A DNA stretch of 64,000 nt. Origin: Terasakiella magnetica (GTDB lineage: Bacteria > Pseudomonadota > Alphaproteobacteria > Rhodospirillales > Magnetospirillaceae). Shown here piece by piece: positions 52,691 to 61,706 of this stretch. The position numbers were made by a program, and so were the translations under genes. Each line of letters starts with the position of its first letter. Position 1 is the stretch's first letter. The DNA lies in contig CACVCF010000079.1 of NCBI GenBank assembly GCA_902729415.1, positions 1-64,000 of the forward strand, in the 5' to 3' direction. The notes under the pieces are model-generated. The model had not been told where the DNA came from. It did not search any database and saw only the letters and a list, made by a program, of their open reading frames with translations.

Positions 52691-53800
52691 ATGGCCGGTC
52701 GTCGTTTCACGCGGTGGGGGCTCTGCGCCCTTCTCCTTACCCTGGCCTCCCCCACCCTGGCGGCAAACCTGATCATCGAGGATCTGGCGCTGACCATCAC
52801 TCCGCCGGGGCAGGCCTCGCTCCGTCTTGAAGCCGTGGTGGTGCGCCCCGACGACGGCCAACGCCATCCCTTGGCCATCATCAATCACGGCGCCCCCCGC
52901 GATCCCGCCGACCGGCCGGGCATGACGGCGCGCACCCTGATCCCGCAAGCCCAGGAATTCGCCCGCCGGGGTTGGACCTCGGTCATCGCCCTGCGCCGGG
53001 GCTATGGCACATCGGAAGGCAGCTACGCCGAAAGCAGCGGCCCTTGCAATTCACCCGATTACGTGGCGGCGGGGCGGGCCAGCGCCAGCGACCTGCGTCA
53101 GATCATCGCGGCAGCTTCGGCCCTGCCCAGCGTCGATCCATCAAAGGTCATCAGCGTCGGGATTTCGGCGGGCGGTCTGGCCACTGTCGCCCTGACCGCC
53201 GATCCCCCCGCCAATCTGGTGGCCGCCATCAGCTTTGCCGGCGGACGCGGCTCGACCAAGCCCGACAGCGTGTGCAGCCAGGATCTCTTGGTCCGCGCCT
53301 TTGCCACCTTCGGCCAGACCTCGCGCGTGCCCATGCTGTGGGTCTATGCCGAGAACGACCACTTCTTTAATCCCGCCCTGGCGGCCCAGTTCCACGCCGC
53401 CTTCACCAAAGCGGGAGGCATCGCCTACCTGGAACAGACCGAAGCCTTCGGCACCGACGGCCATCAGCTATTTTCCCTGAAAGGTATCCCCGTCTGGACG
53501 GGCTATGTGGATTCCTTCTTGCGCCAGCAGGGGCTAAGGCCGCGCGCCACTCCGCTTGCCCTCGACGAGCCCCGCGTCGCACCGCCGCCGCGCCTGGCGG
53601 CCAAGAACCGCGACTCCTTCGAGGAATATCTGCAAGCCCCGCCCCACAAGGCCTTTGTTATGGATGAGTCCGGCGCCTTCGGCTGGCGCTCGGGCCGCCG
53701 CTCGGTGGATGACGCCGTCGAAGGCGCCCGCGAGCGCTGCGGCAAATTCGCCAAGTCCAAATGCCGTCCAGTGATGATCGAGAACCAGCTGCAGCATTAG
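52691..53800 (+). CDS. Exported alpha/beta hydrolase (dienelactone-hydrolase-like)
   Basis: The 369-residue protein has a signal peptide (about 1-24) and an alpha/beta hydrolase core: oxyanion region INHGAP, nucleophile elbow GISAGG, late Asp in VYAENDHFF and catalytic His in GTDGHQLF. A C-terminal extension of about 90 residues is basic and Pro/Ala-rich, with two cysteines (CGKFAKSKC). It probably cleaves an ester or amide in the periplasm; the substrate is unknown. It ends eight bases from the convergent radical SAM gene. Confidence 0.85.
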   Translation: MAGRRFTRWGLCALLLTLASPTLAANLIIEDLALTITPPGQASLRLEAVVVRPDDGQRHPLAIINHGAPRDPADRPGMTARTLIPQAQEFARRGWTSVIALRRGYGTSEGSYAESSGPCNSPDYVAAGRASASDLRQIIAAASALPSVDPSKVISVGISAGGLATVALTADPPANLVAAISFAGGRGSTKPDSVCSQDLLVRAFATFGQTSRVPMLWVYAENDHFFNPALAAQFHAAFTKAGGIAYLEQTEAFGTDGHQLFSLKGIPVWTGYVDSFLRQQGLRPRATPLALDEPRVAPPPRLAAKNRDSFEEYLQAPPHKAFVMDESGAFGWRSGRRSVDDAVEGARERCGKFAKSKCRPVMIENQLQH

Positions 53801-53808
53801 GGGGCTAT

Positions 53809-54891
53809 TCAGTTCTTTCCCTCGAACCGGATCGGCACCCGTTTGCTGCCCCAGCCGCCGGGAACAGGCTCGAACAGGCCGGGCAGGCGGGTGCCGCAGA
53901 CCCGGCACGCGCCCTCGCCCACCAGATTCCAGGCCGACATCTCGCACCAGTCGCGGCCGATGAGACGGCCGCCGCAGCCGGTGCACCAGGTGCTGGCGCC
54001 GTCGGGATCATGGACATTACCGGTATAGACGTGATGCACGCCGTTGGCCTTGGCGATGGCGCGGGCCTGGCGCAGGGATTCGAGGCTGGTATTGGGGAGG
54101 TCGCGCATCTTCCAATCGGGGTGGAAGGCGGAAAAGTGCAATGGCACGTCCGGCCCCAACGCCTCGACCACCCAGCGCGACAGGGCATCGATTTCAGCGG
54201 GCGAATCGTTCTCGCCCGGAATCAGCAAGGTGGTGATCTCGACCCATGTCCTGGTGTGGTGCTTGATATAGACCAGGGTCTCCTTCACCGCCTCCAGATG
54301 ACCGCCGCACAGGCTATGGTAGAAGCGTTCCGAGAACGCCTTCAGATCCACATTGGCGGCATCCATATGGGCGTAGAACTCCACCGCCGGTTCAGGCTGG
54401 ATATAGCCCGCCGTCACCGCCACGGTCTTAATTCCAAGAGACCGGCATGCCTTGGCCACATCAACGGCGTATTCGAGGAAGATGACGGGATCGTTATAGG
54501 TGAAGGCCACAGAACGGCAGGCGGTCTGCTGGGCGGCGCGGGCGATATCCTCGGGCGCGGCGCTGTCGTTGAGGCGATCGATCTCGCGCGCCTTGGAGAT
54601 GTCCCAGTTCTGACAGAATTTGCAGGTGAGGTTGCAGCCCGCCGTACCAAATGACAGAACCGGCGTTCCCGGCAGGAAATGGTTGAGAGGCTTCTTCTCG
54701 ATGGGGTCGATGCAAAACCCCGACGAGCGGCCATAGGTGGTCAGCACCATGCCATCGGGACCAGCGGCGCGCACGAAGCACAGGCCGCGCTGTCCGTCAT
54801 GCAGGCGGCAGGTGCGCGGACACAGATCGCACTGAATGCGCCCATCGTCGAGGCGGGACCAATAGCGTCCGGGAAAGTTTGTGTTGTCCAT
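53809..54891 (-). CDS. amrS: AmmeMemoRadiSam system radical SAM enzyme
   Basis: This radical SAM protein of 360 residues has the cluster motif at Cys 86, 90 and 93 (GCNLTCKFC). It also has an N-terminal cysteine set (21, 24, 28, 38; CDLCPRTC) and a C-terminal zinc-ribbon-like pair (WCTGCGG and CRVCG). This layout is that of the radical SAM partner always found with Memo and AMMECR1 proteins, whose joint reaction I do not know to be settled. Pyruvate-formate-lyase activases are relatives but lack the C-terminal ribbon. ATG at 54891 is 48 bases from the divergent partner gene. Confidence 0.9.
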   Translation of the reverse strand: MDNTNFPGRYWSRLDDGRIQCDLCPRTCRLHDGQRGLCFVRAAGPDGMVLTTYGRSSGFCIDPIEKKPLNHFLPGTPVLSFGTAGCNLTCKFCQNWDISKAREIDRLNDSAAPEDIARAAQQTACRSVAFTYNDPVIFLEYAVDVAKACRSLGIKTVAVTAGYIQPEPAVEFYAHMDAANVDLKAFSERFYHSLCGGHLEAVKETLVYIKHHTRTWVEITTLLIPGENDSPAEIDALSRWVVEALGPDVPLHFSAFHPDWKMRDLPNTSLESLRQARAIAKANGVHHVYTGNVHDPDGASTWCTGCGGRLIGRDWCEMSAWNLVGEGACRVCGTRLPGLFEPVPGGWGSKRVPIRFEGKN

Positions 54892-54939
54892 GGCCTTGAG
54901 TTTACCATCGGCAGGCACCGCTCCGGGAGCCTTTCCATC

Positions 54940-56313
54940 ATGACCGCCATCCGTCCCGCCGCCGTCGCCGGCATGTTCTATCCCGCCGAGTTTGCCGAGG
55001 CGAGCCGCCAGATCCAGTCCTTCCTGACCGAAGCCAAGACCAGCGGCCGCCCCCCGCCCAAGGCCATCATCGCCCCCCATGCGGGATGGGTCTATTCCGG
55101 CGCGGTGGCCGCCAGCGCCTACGCCTTGCTGAAGCCGCTGCGAGGCATCGTCAAGCGGGTGGTGTTGCTGGGGCCGGCCCATCGGGTGGGGTTCCGGGGC
55201 ATGGCGCTGTCGTCTGCCGACCAATGGGCCTCGCCGCTGGGGCCGGTGCATCTCGACCACCAGGGCGCCGAACAGCTCAAGCTGCTGCCCCTGGTGGGCG
55301 AATTGGACCAAGCCCACGCCCAGGAGCATTCGCTGGAGGTGCATGTACCCTTCCTTCAAGCGGTGCTGGGTGAGTTCCTGCTGCTGCCCCTGGTGATCGG
55401 AGATTCCAACCCCGAGGAAGTCGCAACCCTGCTCGATACGGTGTGGGGGGGCGACGAAACCCTGATCGTCATCTCCACCGACCTGTCGCATTACCTCGAT
55501 TACGCCACCTGCCAAACCACCGACAAGGCCACGGTCACGGCCATCGAGACCATGAATCCCGACGCGATCGAACGCGACGGCGCCTGTGGCCGCATTCCGG
55601 TGGGCGGATTGCTGGTGGCGGCCAAGCGGCGCGGCCTTGAGATCGTCACCTTGGATATCCGTAATTCCGGTGACACCTGCGGCCCCAAGGATCGGGTGGT
55701 GGGCTATGGGGCCTGGGCGCTGTACGAGACCGAGGCCAGCCGGGCACTGAACGGCGAAGGCGCCATCCGGGCTATGGGCCAAATCCTGACCGATCTGGCC
55801 TGGGCCTCGCTCCGCCACGGCTTGGAGACCGGCAAGCCGCTGCCGCCGCCTGCCGAGCGCCCCGGCCCCCTGGCCCTGCCCGGCGCGGTGTTCGTCACCC
55901 TTTTGCGCCACGGCCAGTTGCGGGGCTGCATCGGCTCGGTGATGGCGTGGCGGCCCTTGGCCGAGGATCTGACCGAGAACGCCTTCAAGGCAGCCTTCCA
56001 CGATCCGCGCTTTACGCCGCTGACCGCGCCCGAGATGGAGGGCCTGACCCTGTCGCTGTCGGTGCTGACGCCACCCCAGCCCATGACCTTCGGTAACGAG
56101 GCCGACTTGCTGGCCCAGTTGCGCCCCCGCATCGACGGCCTGATCATCGAAGATAGCGGCAAGCGCGCCTTGTTCCTGCCCTCGGTGTGGGAGCAATTAC
56201 CCGATAAGCGCCAGTTCCTTGCCCATCTCAAGGTCAAGGGCGGCATGGCGGCGCATCACTGGTCGCCCGGCTTCAAGGCCAGCACCTTCCAGGCCATCGA
56301 GATTGGAAAGTAA
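54940..56313 (+). CDS. AmmeMemoRadiSam proteins B and A fused (Memo-AMMECR1)
   Basis: A fusion of 457 residues. The first part (about 1-270) is a Memo-like domain related to class III dioxygenases, with metal-ligand candidates His 47 (PHAGWVYSG) and His 81 (LLGPAH), and a later STDLSHY where human MEMO1 has a Cys. The second (about 285-457) is AMMECR1 with its hallmark LRGCIGSV. Some organisms encode the two separately. ATG at 54940 follows GGGAG. It is divergent from amrS, and cysQ follows within eight bases. Confidence 0.9.
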   Translation: MTAIRPAAVAGMFYPAEFAEASRQIQSFLTEAKTSGRPPPKAIIAPHAGWVYSGAVAASAYALLKPLRGIVKRVVLLGPAHRVGFRGMALSSADQWASPLGPVHLDHQGAEQLKLLPLVGELDQAHAQEHSLEVHVPFLQAVLGEFLLLPLVIGDSNPEEVATLLDTVWGGDETLIVISTDLSHYLDYATCQTTDKATVTAIETMNPDAIERDGACGRIPVGGLLVAAKRRGLEIVTLDIRNSGDTCGPKDRVVGYGAWALYETEASRALNGEGAIRAMGQILTDLAWASLRHGLETGKPLPPPAERPGPLALPGAVFVTLLRHGQLRGCIGSVMAWRPLAEDLTENAFKAAFHDPRFTPLTAPEMEGLTLSLSVLTPPQPMTFGNEADLLAQLRPRIDGLIIEDSGKRALFLPSVWEQLPDKRQFLAHLKVKGGMAAHHWSPGFKASTFQAIEIGK

Positions 56314-56320
56314 CAGTATC

Positions 56321-57097
56321 ATGCCCCTTCCCGCCGATCTCTCCTGCCTGCTGCCCGCACTCGAAGACATTGCCCGCGCGGCGGGCGAGGCCATCATGGA
56401 GGTCTATGGTTCCGACTTCACGGTAATGAACAAGGACGATTCCTCGCCGGTCACCGCCGCCGATCAGCGAGCCGAGGCCATTATCTTGCCTCGTCTGGCG
56501 GCGCTGACCCCGGGCATCCCCATGGTCGCCGAGGAGGAAGCCGCCGCCGGGCGTATTCCCAATGTGGGTATCGGCCCGTTCTGGCTGATCGACCCCCTGG
56601 ACGGCACCAAGGAATTCATCAAGCGCAACGGCGAGTTCACCGTCAATATCGGCCTGATCGCGGATGGGAGCCCCGCGGCCGGGGTGGTGCTGCAACCCGC
56701 TCTCGGTCTGTTGTGGTCGGGCGCCGCCGGGAAAGCCAGCGTGGTGGACCATAAGGGCCTCCGCCGCGCCATTTCCTGCCGTCCCCGCCCCACCCACGGC
56801 GCGGTGGTGCTGACCAGCCGCTCGCACCGCAACCCAGAGGCGCTGGAAGCGTGGATGAACCAGTATCCCGGCGCCACCTTGGATTTCGCCGGATCGTCAT
56901 TGAAATTCTGCCGGGTCGCCGAGGGCAGTGCCGATCTCTATCCCCGCTTTGGCCCCACCAGCGAGTGGGACACCGCCGCCGCCAGCGCCGTGCTGATTGC
57001 GGCGGGCGGCGAGGTGGTGACCTTCGACGGTCAGCCTTTGGGCTATGCCAAACCTAAGTTCCGCAACCCCGACTTCATTGCCCGAGGCCGAGGATAA
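56321..57097 (+). CDS. cysQ: CysQ, 3'(2'),5'-bisphosphate nucleotidase
   Basis: This inositol-monophosphatase-fold enzyme of 258 residues hydrolyses adenosine 3',5'-bisphosphate left by sulfate assimilation. Metal-binding motifs are MVAEEEAA, DPLDGTKEF and WDTAAASAVL. It starts eight bases after the Memo-AMMECR1 gene and is probably in its operon, so a link between the two is possible but unproven. Confidence 0.93.
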   Translation: MPLPADLSCLLPALEDIARAAGEAIMEVYGSDFTVMNKDDSSPVTAADQRAEAIILPRLAALTPGIPMVAEEEAAAGRIPNVGIGPFWLIDPLDGTKEFIKRNGEFTVNIGLIADGSPAAGVVLQPALGLLWSGAAGKASVVDHKGLRRAISCRPRPTHGAVVLTSRSHRNPEALEAWMNQYPGATLDFAGSSLKFCRVAEGSADLYPRFGPTSEWDTAAASAVLIAAGGEVVTFDGQPLGYAKPKFRNPDFIARGRG

Positions 57098-57465
57098 ATA
57101 CCCGCGATTCGCGCAGGCGCCCCTTTCCCCGTCACACCCCGGCAAAGGGAATCGCCTTGATTTTCTCCTAGATTTGCGCGACAATTTCTTGGTGGTTGAG
57201 GTCTCAGCCACTCAAAAGCCGCCGTAATGCACGTACGGTGACTGAGGATGCGGCTCACAACCCAAGGTGGCTGTGACGGTGCTTGTCGCCGTCCTCTGGG
57301 GCCCTTCCCAATCAAGCGTCAAAAAGGCCGCCGGCCCAATCCGGCGGCCTTTTCGTTAGCCACCAAACACAACCTATAGCTTCTGGTGTATGCGTAAATT
57401 CTCTTTACCGGATTGGAACCCCATGCCAGAAATAGTGAAAGAGCCCAAGATATGGAGAGCGTATC
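57098..57465. other. Intergenic region without a convincing gene
   Basis: These 368 bases contain no gene I can support. The stretch 57200-57300 has some resemblance to the 3' part of a group II intron (ATGCACGTACGGTGACTGAG), but no domain V could be confirmed. The terminator at 57322 and the promoter of the gene at 57466 fill the rest. Confidence 0.5.
57322..57353. terminator. Bidirectional intrinsic terminator
   Basis: A perfect 13-bp stem (AAAAGGCCGCCGG at 57322-57334, complement 57341-57353) closes a six-base loop and ends in T-runs on both strands. It lies downstream of cysQ. Confidence 0.85.
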
Positions 57466-58410
57466 ATGACCACCTACCAGACCGGGTCCACAGCCCCAGA
57501 GGTCAATCAAATCCAGCAGCGGTTGATAATCCTGGGACTCTATGATGGCGAGGTGGATGGTCTTTACGGCAACGGAACCGAAAGCGCCGTCAGGGCCTTC
57601 CAATCGGCCCACGGCCTGGCAGTGGACGGCCGCGTCGGCCCAGCGACCTGGGGCGCTCTGTTCGGGAATGCAGCGGTGCAAGGCGAGCTTGATTTCCGCT
57701 GTCTGGCGCTGACCGGCGCGTTCGAGACCAACACCGCACCGCCGGATTGCTTCGCCGGTCTGACCGGGGACTTCGACAAGCAAGGTATGAGCTTCGGCGC
57801 CCTGCAATGGTGCCTGGGGCAAGGCAGCCTGCAACCCCTGCTGCAAGAGATGCGCACGACCCACCCCCAGCGGCTGGCCGGAATTTTTGGCGCTCAATAC
57901 AACGAACTGACAGCCATGCTGGACCACCCCCTGGATCAGCAGCTCGCCTGGGCCCGCTCGATCCAGACCGCCAAGGGCGCCATCACCGAACCATGGTGCA
58001 ACCAGTTCAAAGCCTTGGGATTAAGCCCGGAGTTCCAGGCCATCGAGACCGCAGCCGCAGCAAAGATTTTCACCAAGGCCCTGGATCTATGCCGCAAGTT
58101 TCAAGTCCGCTCCGAGCGGGCGGTGGCGCTGATGTTCGATATCTGCGTCCAGAACGGCAGCATCTCGGCAGCAGTCACGGCCCAGATCCAATCCGATGCC
58201 GCCAGGCTGCCCGCCTCCGGCGACGAAGTGCCGCTGCTGCGCATTATCGCCAACCGGCGGGCGGAAGCGGCCAACCCCGATTGGGTCGAGGATGTGCGCA
58301 AACGCAAACTCGCCATCGCCGAGGGCGGGGGCGTGGTTCACGGCGCCTCCTATGACCTTGCGGCGCAATACGGCATCGGCCTCGCTCCCGCCGCGGCGCT
58401 TTCCTCCTGA
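57466..58410 (+). CDS. Peptidoglycan-binding protein with chitosanase/lysozyme-like domain
   Basis: This 314-residue protein has an N-terminal PG-binding_1 domain (about 5-68; YGNGTESAVRAFQSAHGLAVDG) and a C-terminal helical domain with ALTGAFETN and GMSFGALQWCLGQGS, a pattern seen in chitosanase/endolysin-like glycoside hydrolases. The Glu in GAFET is a candidate catalytic residue. No signal peptide is seen, as in phage endolysins, but no other phage gene is near. GGAGA precedes the ATG. Confidence 0.75.
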   Translation: MTTYQTGSTAPEVNQIQQRLIILGLYDGEVDGLYGNGTESAVRAFQSAHGLAVDGRVGPATWGALFGNAAVQGELDFRCLALTGAFETNTAPPDCFAGLTGDFDKQGMSFGALQWCLGQGSLQPLLQEMRTTHPQRLAGIFGAQYNELTAMLDHPLDQQLAWARSIQTAKGAITEPWCNQFKALGLSPEFQAIETAAAAKIFTKALDLCRKFQVRSERAVALMFDICVQNGSISAAVTAQIQSDAARLPASGDEVPLLRIIANRRAEAANPDWVEDVRKRKLAIAEGGGVVHGASYDLAAQYGIGLAPAAALSS

Positions 58411-58679
58411 TCCTGGCCCGCAAACAAGCCCAGCATGGCGCGTCAAATGTGACGCACCATGCTCTCGCTTGATGTTAGCCCTCGCCGGGCGCGGCCCTCC
58501 GGCCGCTTGGCCGCCGCCTCAACGGCGGCTGATCGCGGCGCGCACAGGTTTAGCGCGCGCCGCTCCAGACCCGTACTTTGAGTATAGTTGCGCTTTGACG
58601 ATACCCCGCTATTATCCCGCCAAAAGATACATGCATTCTACATGCATGGCTCAGATAGATATACTAAGGGGGATTAGTC

Positions 58680-60371
58680 ATGCGGATCGGGTCGCGTCTG
58701 ATGGCGGGCTTTGGGGCTCTGTGCGCGCTTTTGGCGATTGTTGCTGGGATAGCGGTATTCGAAGCGTCGCGGGTCGACACGACGGTAGAGCGCATGACCA
58801 CCTTCCGCATGCCGGTGGCCGATGTCAGTACGGCCCTGGGCAAGGATGTCTATGTGTCGCTGGCAGCATTGCGGGGATACCTGCTGACCGGCAACGAAGC
58901 CTTCAAACACGACCGTGCCCAGGCCTGGGCCTCGCTCTCATCCTTGTCGTCACGCATGGATGCGCTGACTCCCCACTTCACCAATCCCCGCAATACCCAG
59001 CTTTGGGCCGACGCCAAACAGCAATTGGCCGAGTTGAAGGCTGCCCAGGACAAGGCCGAGCAGGCCGGTCCCGGCGAGACGGCGACAACCATATTGGCGG
59101 CCGAGGCGGTTCCGCGGGTTCAAGCGCTGATCACCGTATTTGACGGCGAGCCCGGCGCAGACGGCAAGCGGTCGGGCGGTCTGATCGACAATCAACGCGC
59201 CATGCTCGCCCAGGATGCCCAGCAGGCAAGCAGCGACACCAGCACCCTCAAACTTCTCTCTCTGCTTGGGCTGATCGCCGGCCTGATCGTCGCCGCCGTC
59301 ATCGTCATGGTCACCCGCAAGGCCATCGTGCCGCCGCTGGCCGACATCACCGCGATCATGGGCAAGCTGGCCGACGGCGATCTCGCCGTCTCCGTGCCCA
59401 GCCGGGACCGGGCCGACGAGATCGGGGAAATGGCTGCGGCACTTGAAATCTTCCGCGCCAACCTCGCCCGGCAGCGCGACCTGGAGGCCCGCCAGAAAAC
59501 CGAGGACGAAACCCGGCGGCTGCGGACCATCCGTATCGAACAACTGACCGCCGCCTTCGACCGCTCGGCGGCCAGCGCGGTCCAGACCGTGGCCTCGGCG
59601 GCGCAGCAGATGCAAGGAACAGCGCAGGGGCTCAGTTCGACCGCCCAGCAGACCAGCCAGCAGGCAACAGCGGTAGCCGCGGCCTCGGAAGAAGCGTCGG
59701 TCAATGTTCAGACCGTGGCCTCGGCGGCGGAGGAACTCTCGGGCTCCATCAACGAAATCAGCCGGCAGGTCGCCCATTCCAGCGAGATTTCCGACTCGGC
59801 GGTGGCCGAGGCCACCCGCGCCGAGGGTGTGGTGGCCGATCTGTCGGGAACGGTGCAGAAAATCGGCGATGTGGTCAACCTGATCAACGACATCGCGGCC
59901 CAAACCAATCTGCTGGCCTTGAACGCCACCATCGAGGCGGCACGCGCCGGGGAAGCGGGCAAGGGTTTTGCCGTAGTGGCGGGCGAGGTCAAGAACCTCG
60001 CCAACCAGACCGGCAAGGCGACGGAAGAGATCGGCCAGCAGATCGCTGCCGTTCAGGAGCAGACCAACCGGGTGGTCACCACCATCCAGGGCATCGTCAA
60101 GGTGATCGAGGAGGTGGGACAGATTTCCACCAGCATCGCCACCGCCGTCGAGGAGCAGAGCGCAGCCACTCAGGAGATCGCCCGCAATGTCGAACAGGCC
60201 GCCGCCGGAACCTCGGAAGTCAGCAGCAATGTAATCGGTGTGCAGACCGCCGCCGATCAGACCGGGGGCGCATCGCGGGAAGTTCTGACCGCCTCACGCG
60301 ATCTTGCCTCCGAGGCCGAGGGGTTGAAGCGGCTGATCGAGGGCTTTCTCGCCGACGTCCGGACCGCCTGA
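58680..60371 (+). CDS. Methyl-accepting chemotaxis protein
   Basis: This chemoreceptor of 563 residues has the same plan as the one at 36673: first helix (about 8-28), four-helix-type periplasmic sensor with RGYLLTGN, second helix near 190-213, HAMP, and an MA domain with [20 protein letters not shown]. The sensor half shares many residues with its paralogue, so the pair arose by duplication. AAGGGGG precedes the ATG. The 269 bases upstream hold GC-rich inverted repeats and a doubled CATGCAT (58630-58647), which may be regulatory. Confidence 0.93.
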   Translation: MRIGSRLMAGFGALCALLAIVAGIAVFEASRVDTTVERMTTFRMPVADVSTALGKDVYVSLAALRGYLLTGNEAFKHDRAQAWASLSSLSSRMDALTPHFTNPRNTQLWADAKQQLAELKAAQDKAEQAGPGETATTILAAEAVPRVQALITVFDGEPGADGKRSGGLIDNQRAMLAQDAQQASSDTSTLKLLSLLGLIAGLIVAAVIVMVTRKAIVPPLADITAIMGKLADGDLAVSVPSRDRADEIGEMAAALEIFRANLARQRDLEARQKTEDETRRLRTIRIEQLTAAFDRSAASAVQTVASAAQQMQGTAQGLSSTAQQTSQQATAVAAASEEASVNVQTVASAAEELSGSINEISRQVAHSSEISDSAVAEATRAEGVVADLSGTVQKIGDVVNLINDIAAQTNLLALNATIEAARAGEAGKGFAVVAGEVKNLANQTGKATEEIGQQIAAVQEQTNRVVTTIQGIVKVIEEVGQISTSIATAVEEQSAATQEIARNVEQAAAGTSEVSSNVIGVQTAADQTGGASREVLTASRDLASEAEGLKRLIEGFLADVRTA

Positions 60372-60465
60372 TCGCGGCGAACCCGGTTGACCGCACCGGT
60401 CCGATGCAGCACCATCCAAGGTCACCGATGCCCCCATCGGAAGCTTGCAACAAAGAGGAACGCCC

Positions 60466-60705
60466 ATGGTCACCGAAGTTTTCGCCGATGGTGTCGGCCG
60501 AGTCGATTTCGTCAGCGGTGTGGTTCGTATCGAGCTGGTTTCCCTGGAACCCAACGAATCCGGCCAGGGTAAGATGGAAGTGCGTCAGCGCATCGCTATG
60601 CCGGTGGACGGCTTCCTGCACTCGCTCAACACCATGGGCGATCTGGTTAACAAGCTGGTCGAAGCGGGCGTGCTGAAGCGCAACCCCACCCCTCCGGCGA
60701 CCTGA
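60466..60705 (+). CDS. Small hypothetical protein
   Basis: A 79-residue protein starting MVTEVFADGVGRVDFV is predicted. It appears to be beta-rich at first, with an amphipathic helix near 52-70. AGAGGA lies six bases before the ATG, a strong signal, and codon use is typical. It follows the chemoreceptor by 94 bases and may be co-transcribed. No family is recognised. Confidence 0.75.
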   Translation: MVTEVFADGVGRVDFVSGVVRIELVSLEPNESGQGKMEVRQRIAMPVDGFLHSLNTMGDLVNKLVEAGVLKRNPTPPAT

Positions 60706-60712
60706 TCCGCCT

Positions 60713-60743
60713 CCCCCCCTTCCCGTCAAACCGGCAGGGGGGG
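60713..60743. terminator. C-run/G-run inverted repeat between convergent genes
   Basis: CCCCCCC (60713-60719) pairs with GGGGGGG (60737-60743) across a 17-base loop. It lies between the ends of two convergent genes and may terminate both; the T-runs are weak. Confidence 0.4.
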
Positions 60744-60760
60744 AAAGGGCTCTGGGTGGC

Positions 60761-61147
60761 TCAGGGCTTGGCCACGTGCCAGATGCCCTTGAACCCATCG
60801 CCATTGGTTTCACCGCTCTTAGCGTCCTTGGCGAAGGTATAGAGCGGCTTGCCCTTCACGGCCCATTGCTTGCTGCCGTCATCGCGGGTCACCACGCTCC
60901 AGTCGCCATGCCCCTTGGCATCGGCACCCGCCATCAACGGCGGCCAGTTCTGGGCGCAGGGGCCATTGCAGGCGGATTTCCCCCCCATATCCTGATCGAA
61001 GGTGTAGAGGGTCATGCCCTTGGCATCGGCCAGTACCTTGCCCGCAGGAGTATCCATGGCCTTGGCCACGTCATCGGCGGCGAGAGCAGGCAGGGCGAAA
61101 GCCGACATGGCAACCAAGGCCACGGCCAGCAGAGCGGGGTGCTTCAT
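60761..61147 (-). CDS. Exported COG4315-type repeat protein
   Basis: This 128-residue exported protein has a signal peptide (about 1-23) and two copies of the motif LYTFxxD (GMTLYTFDQD and KPLYTFAKD), the secreted lipoprotein-15 repeat of unknown function. One CNGPCAQNWPP motif is typical of the family. No lipobox Cys is evident. ATG at 61147 is preferred because GGAGA lies five bases before it. Confidence 0.88.
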   Translation of the reverse strand: MKHPALLAVALVAMSAFALPALAADDVAKAMDTPAGKVLADAKGMTLYTFDQDMGGKSACNGPCAQNWPPLMAGADAKGHGDWSVVTRDDGSKQWAVKGKPLYTFAKDAKSGETNGDGFKGIWHVAKP

Positions 61148-61380
61148 GACTATCTCCATTGCATTCCAAAGGTCGCAAACATGCGTTTGTGGTCCAACTT
61201 AGATGTTCATCCCAACCACAGCGTTCCAGACCCTGCCTGAAAATTTGTTACAAGACGTTTATAGGCTGGATGGAATGCATTAACTCCAACAGCATAATCG
61301 GCTTATACGTAAGGCGTAGATTGCATCTGCAAATCAAGGGCAGCACCAAGCGGCCCCACCCAAAAGACCATGGATGCCCA

Positions 61381-61635
61381 ATGCCCTGCAGCACCGACCA
61401 AGACTGCGACTGTATTACTCTCCGCCTGTCGGGCAGGCTGGAGGAAACCGATTACGACTGGATCGCCTCCAATGTGGAGCAGGCCTTTGCCTCGCATCAG
61501 TCGCCGGTGGTGCTTGATTGCGGCGGCCTCGATCAGGTGACCGAAGCCCTTGCCGCCCTGATGGGAACGCTGCGGTTGCAGGCCCGGCGCTTTGGCACCA
61601 AGCTGGAACTTAGAAACCTCAGGCCCTCGTCATAA
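61381..61635 (+). CDS. Small STAS-like protein
   Basis: This 84-residue protein has a beta-strand/helix pattern like a minimal STAS domain (TLRLSGRLEETDYDWI, then SPVVLDCGGLDQVTEAL). No conserved phospho-Ser is obvious. The start is uncertain: the frame is open from 61159, but the upstream part is not protein-like and ATG at 61381 fits the fold. The 233 bases before it show no other gene. Confidence 0.6.
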   Translation: MPCSTDQDCDCITLRLSGRLEETDYDWIASNVEQAFASHQSPVVLDCGGLDQVTEALAALMGTLRLQARRFGTKLELRNLRPSS

Positions 61636-61643
61636 TACCCAAT

Positions 61644-61669
61644 CTCGTTGATCGGAACCGATCAACGAG
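61644..61669. repeat. 12-bp inverted repeat between convergent genes (copy 2)
   Basis: CTCGTTGATCGG (61644-61655) pairs with 61658-61669 across two bases. The core CTCGTTGATC and its complement are identical to the palindrome at 19868-19898. It lies nine bases after the STAS-like gene and before the convergent rarA end. Confidence 0.75.
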
Positions 61670-61706
61670 GCCCGATTGAGTCCTCCTCATCGGGCCGTGG
61701 CATAAG

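Noticed and set aside
53809..56196. Extended radical SAM protein of 795 residues
   Set aside because: The extra N-terminal part is antisense to the Memo-AMMECR1 gene; ATG at 54891 is the real start.
57200..57300. Group II intron 3' remnant
   Set aside because: Only a short stretch resembles the conserved 3' part of such introns; no reverse transcriptase and no clear domain V were found.
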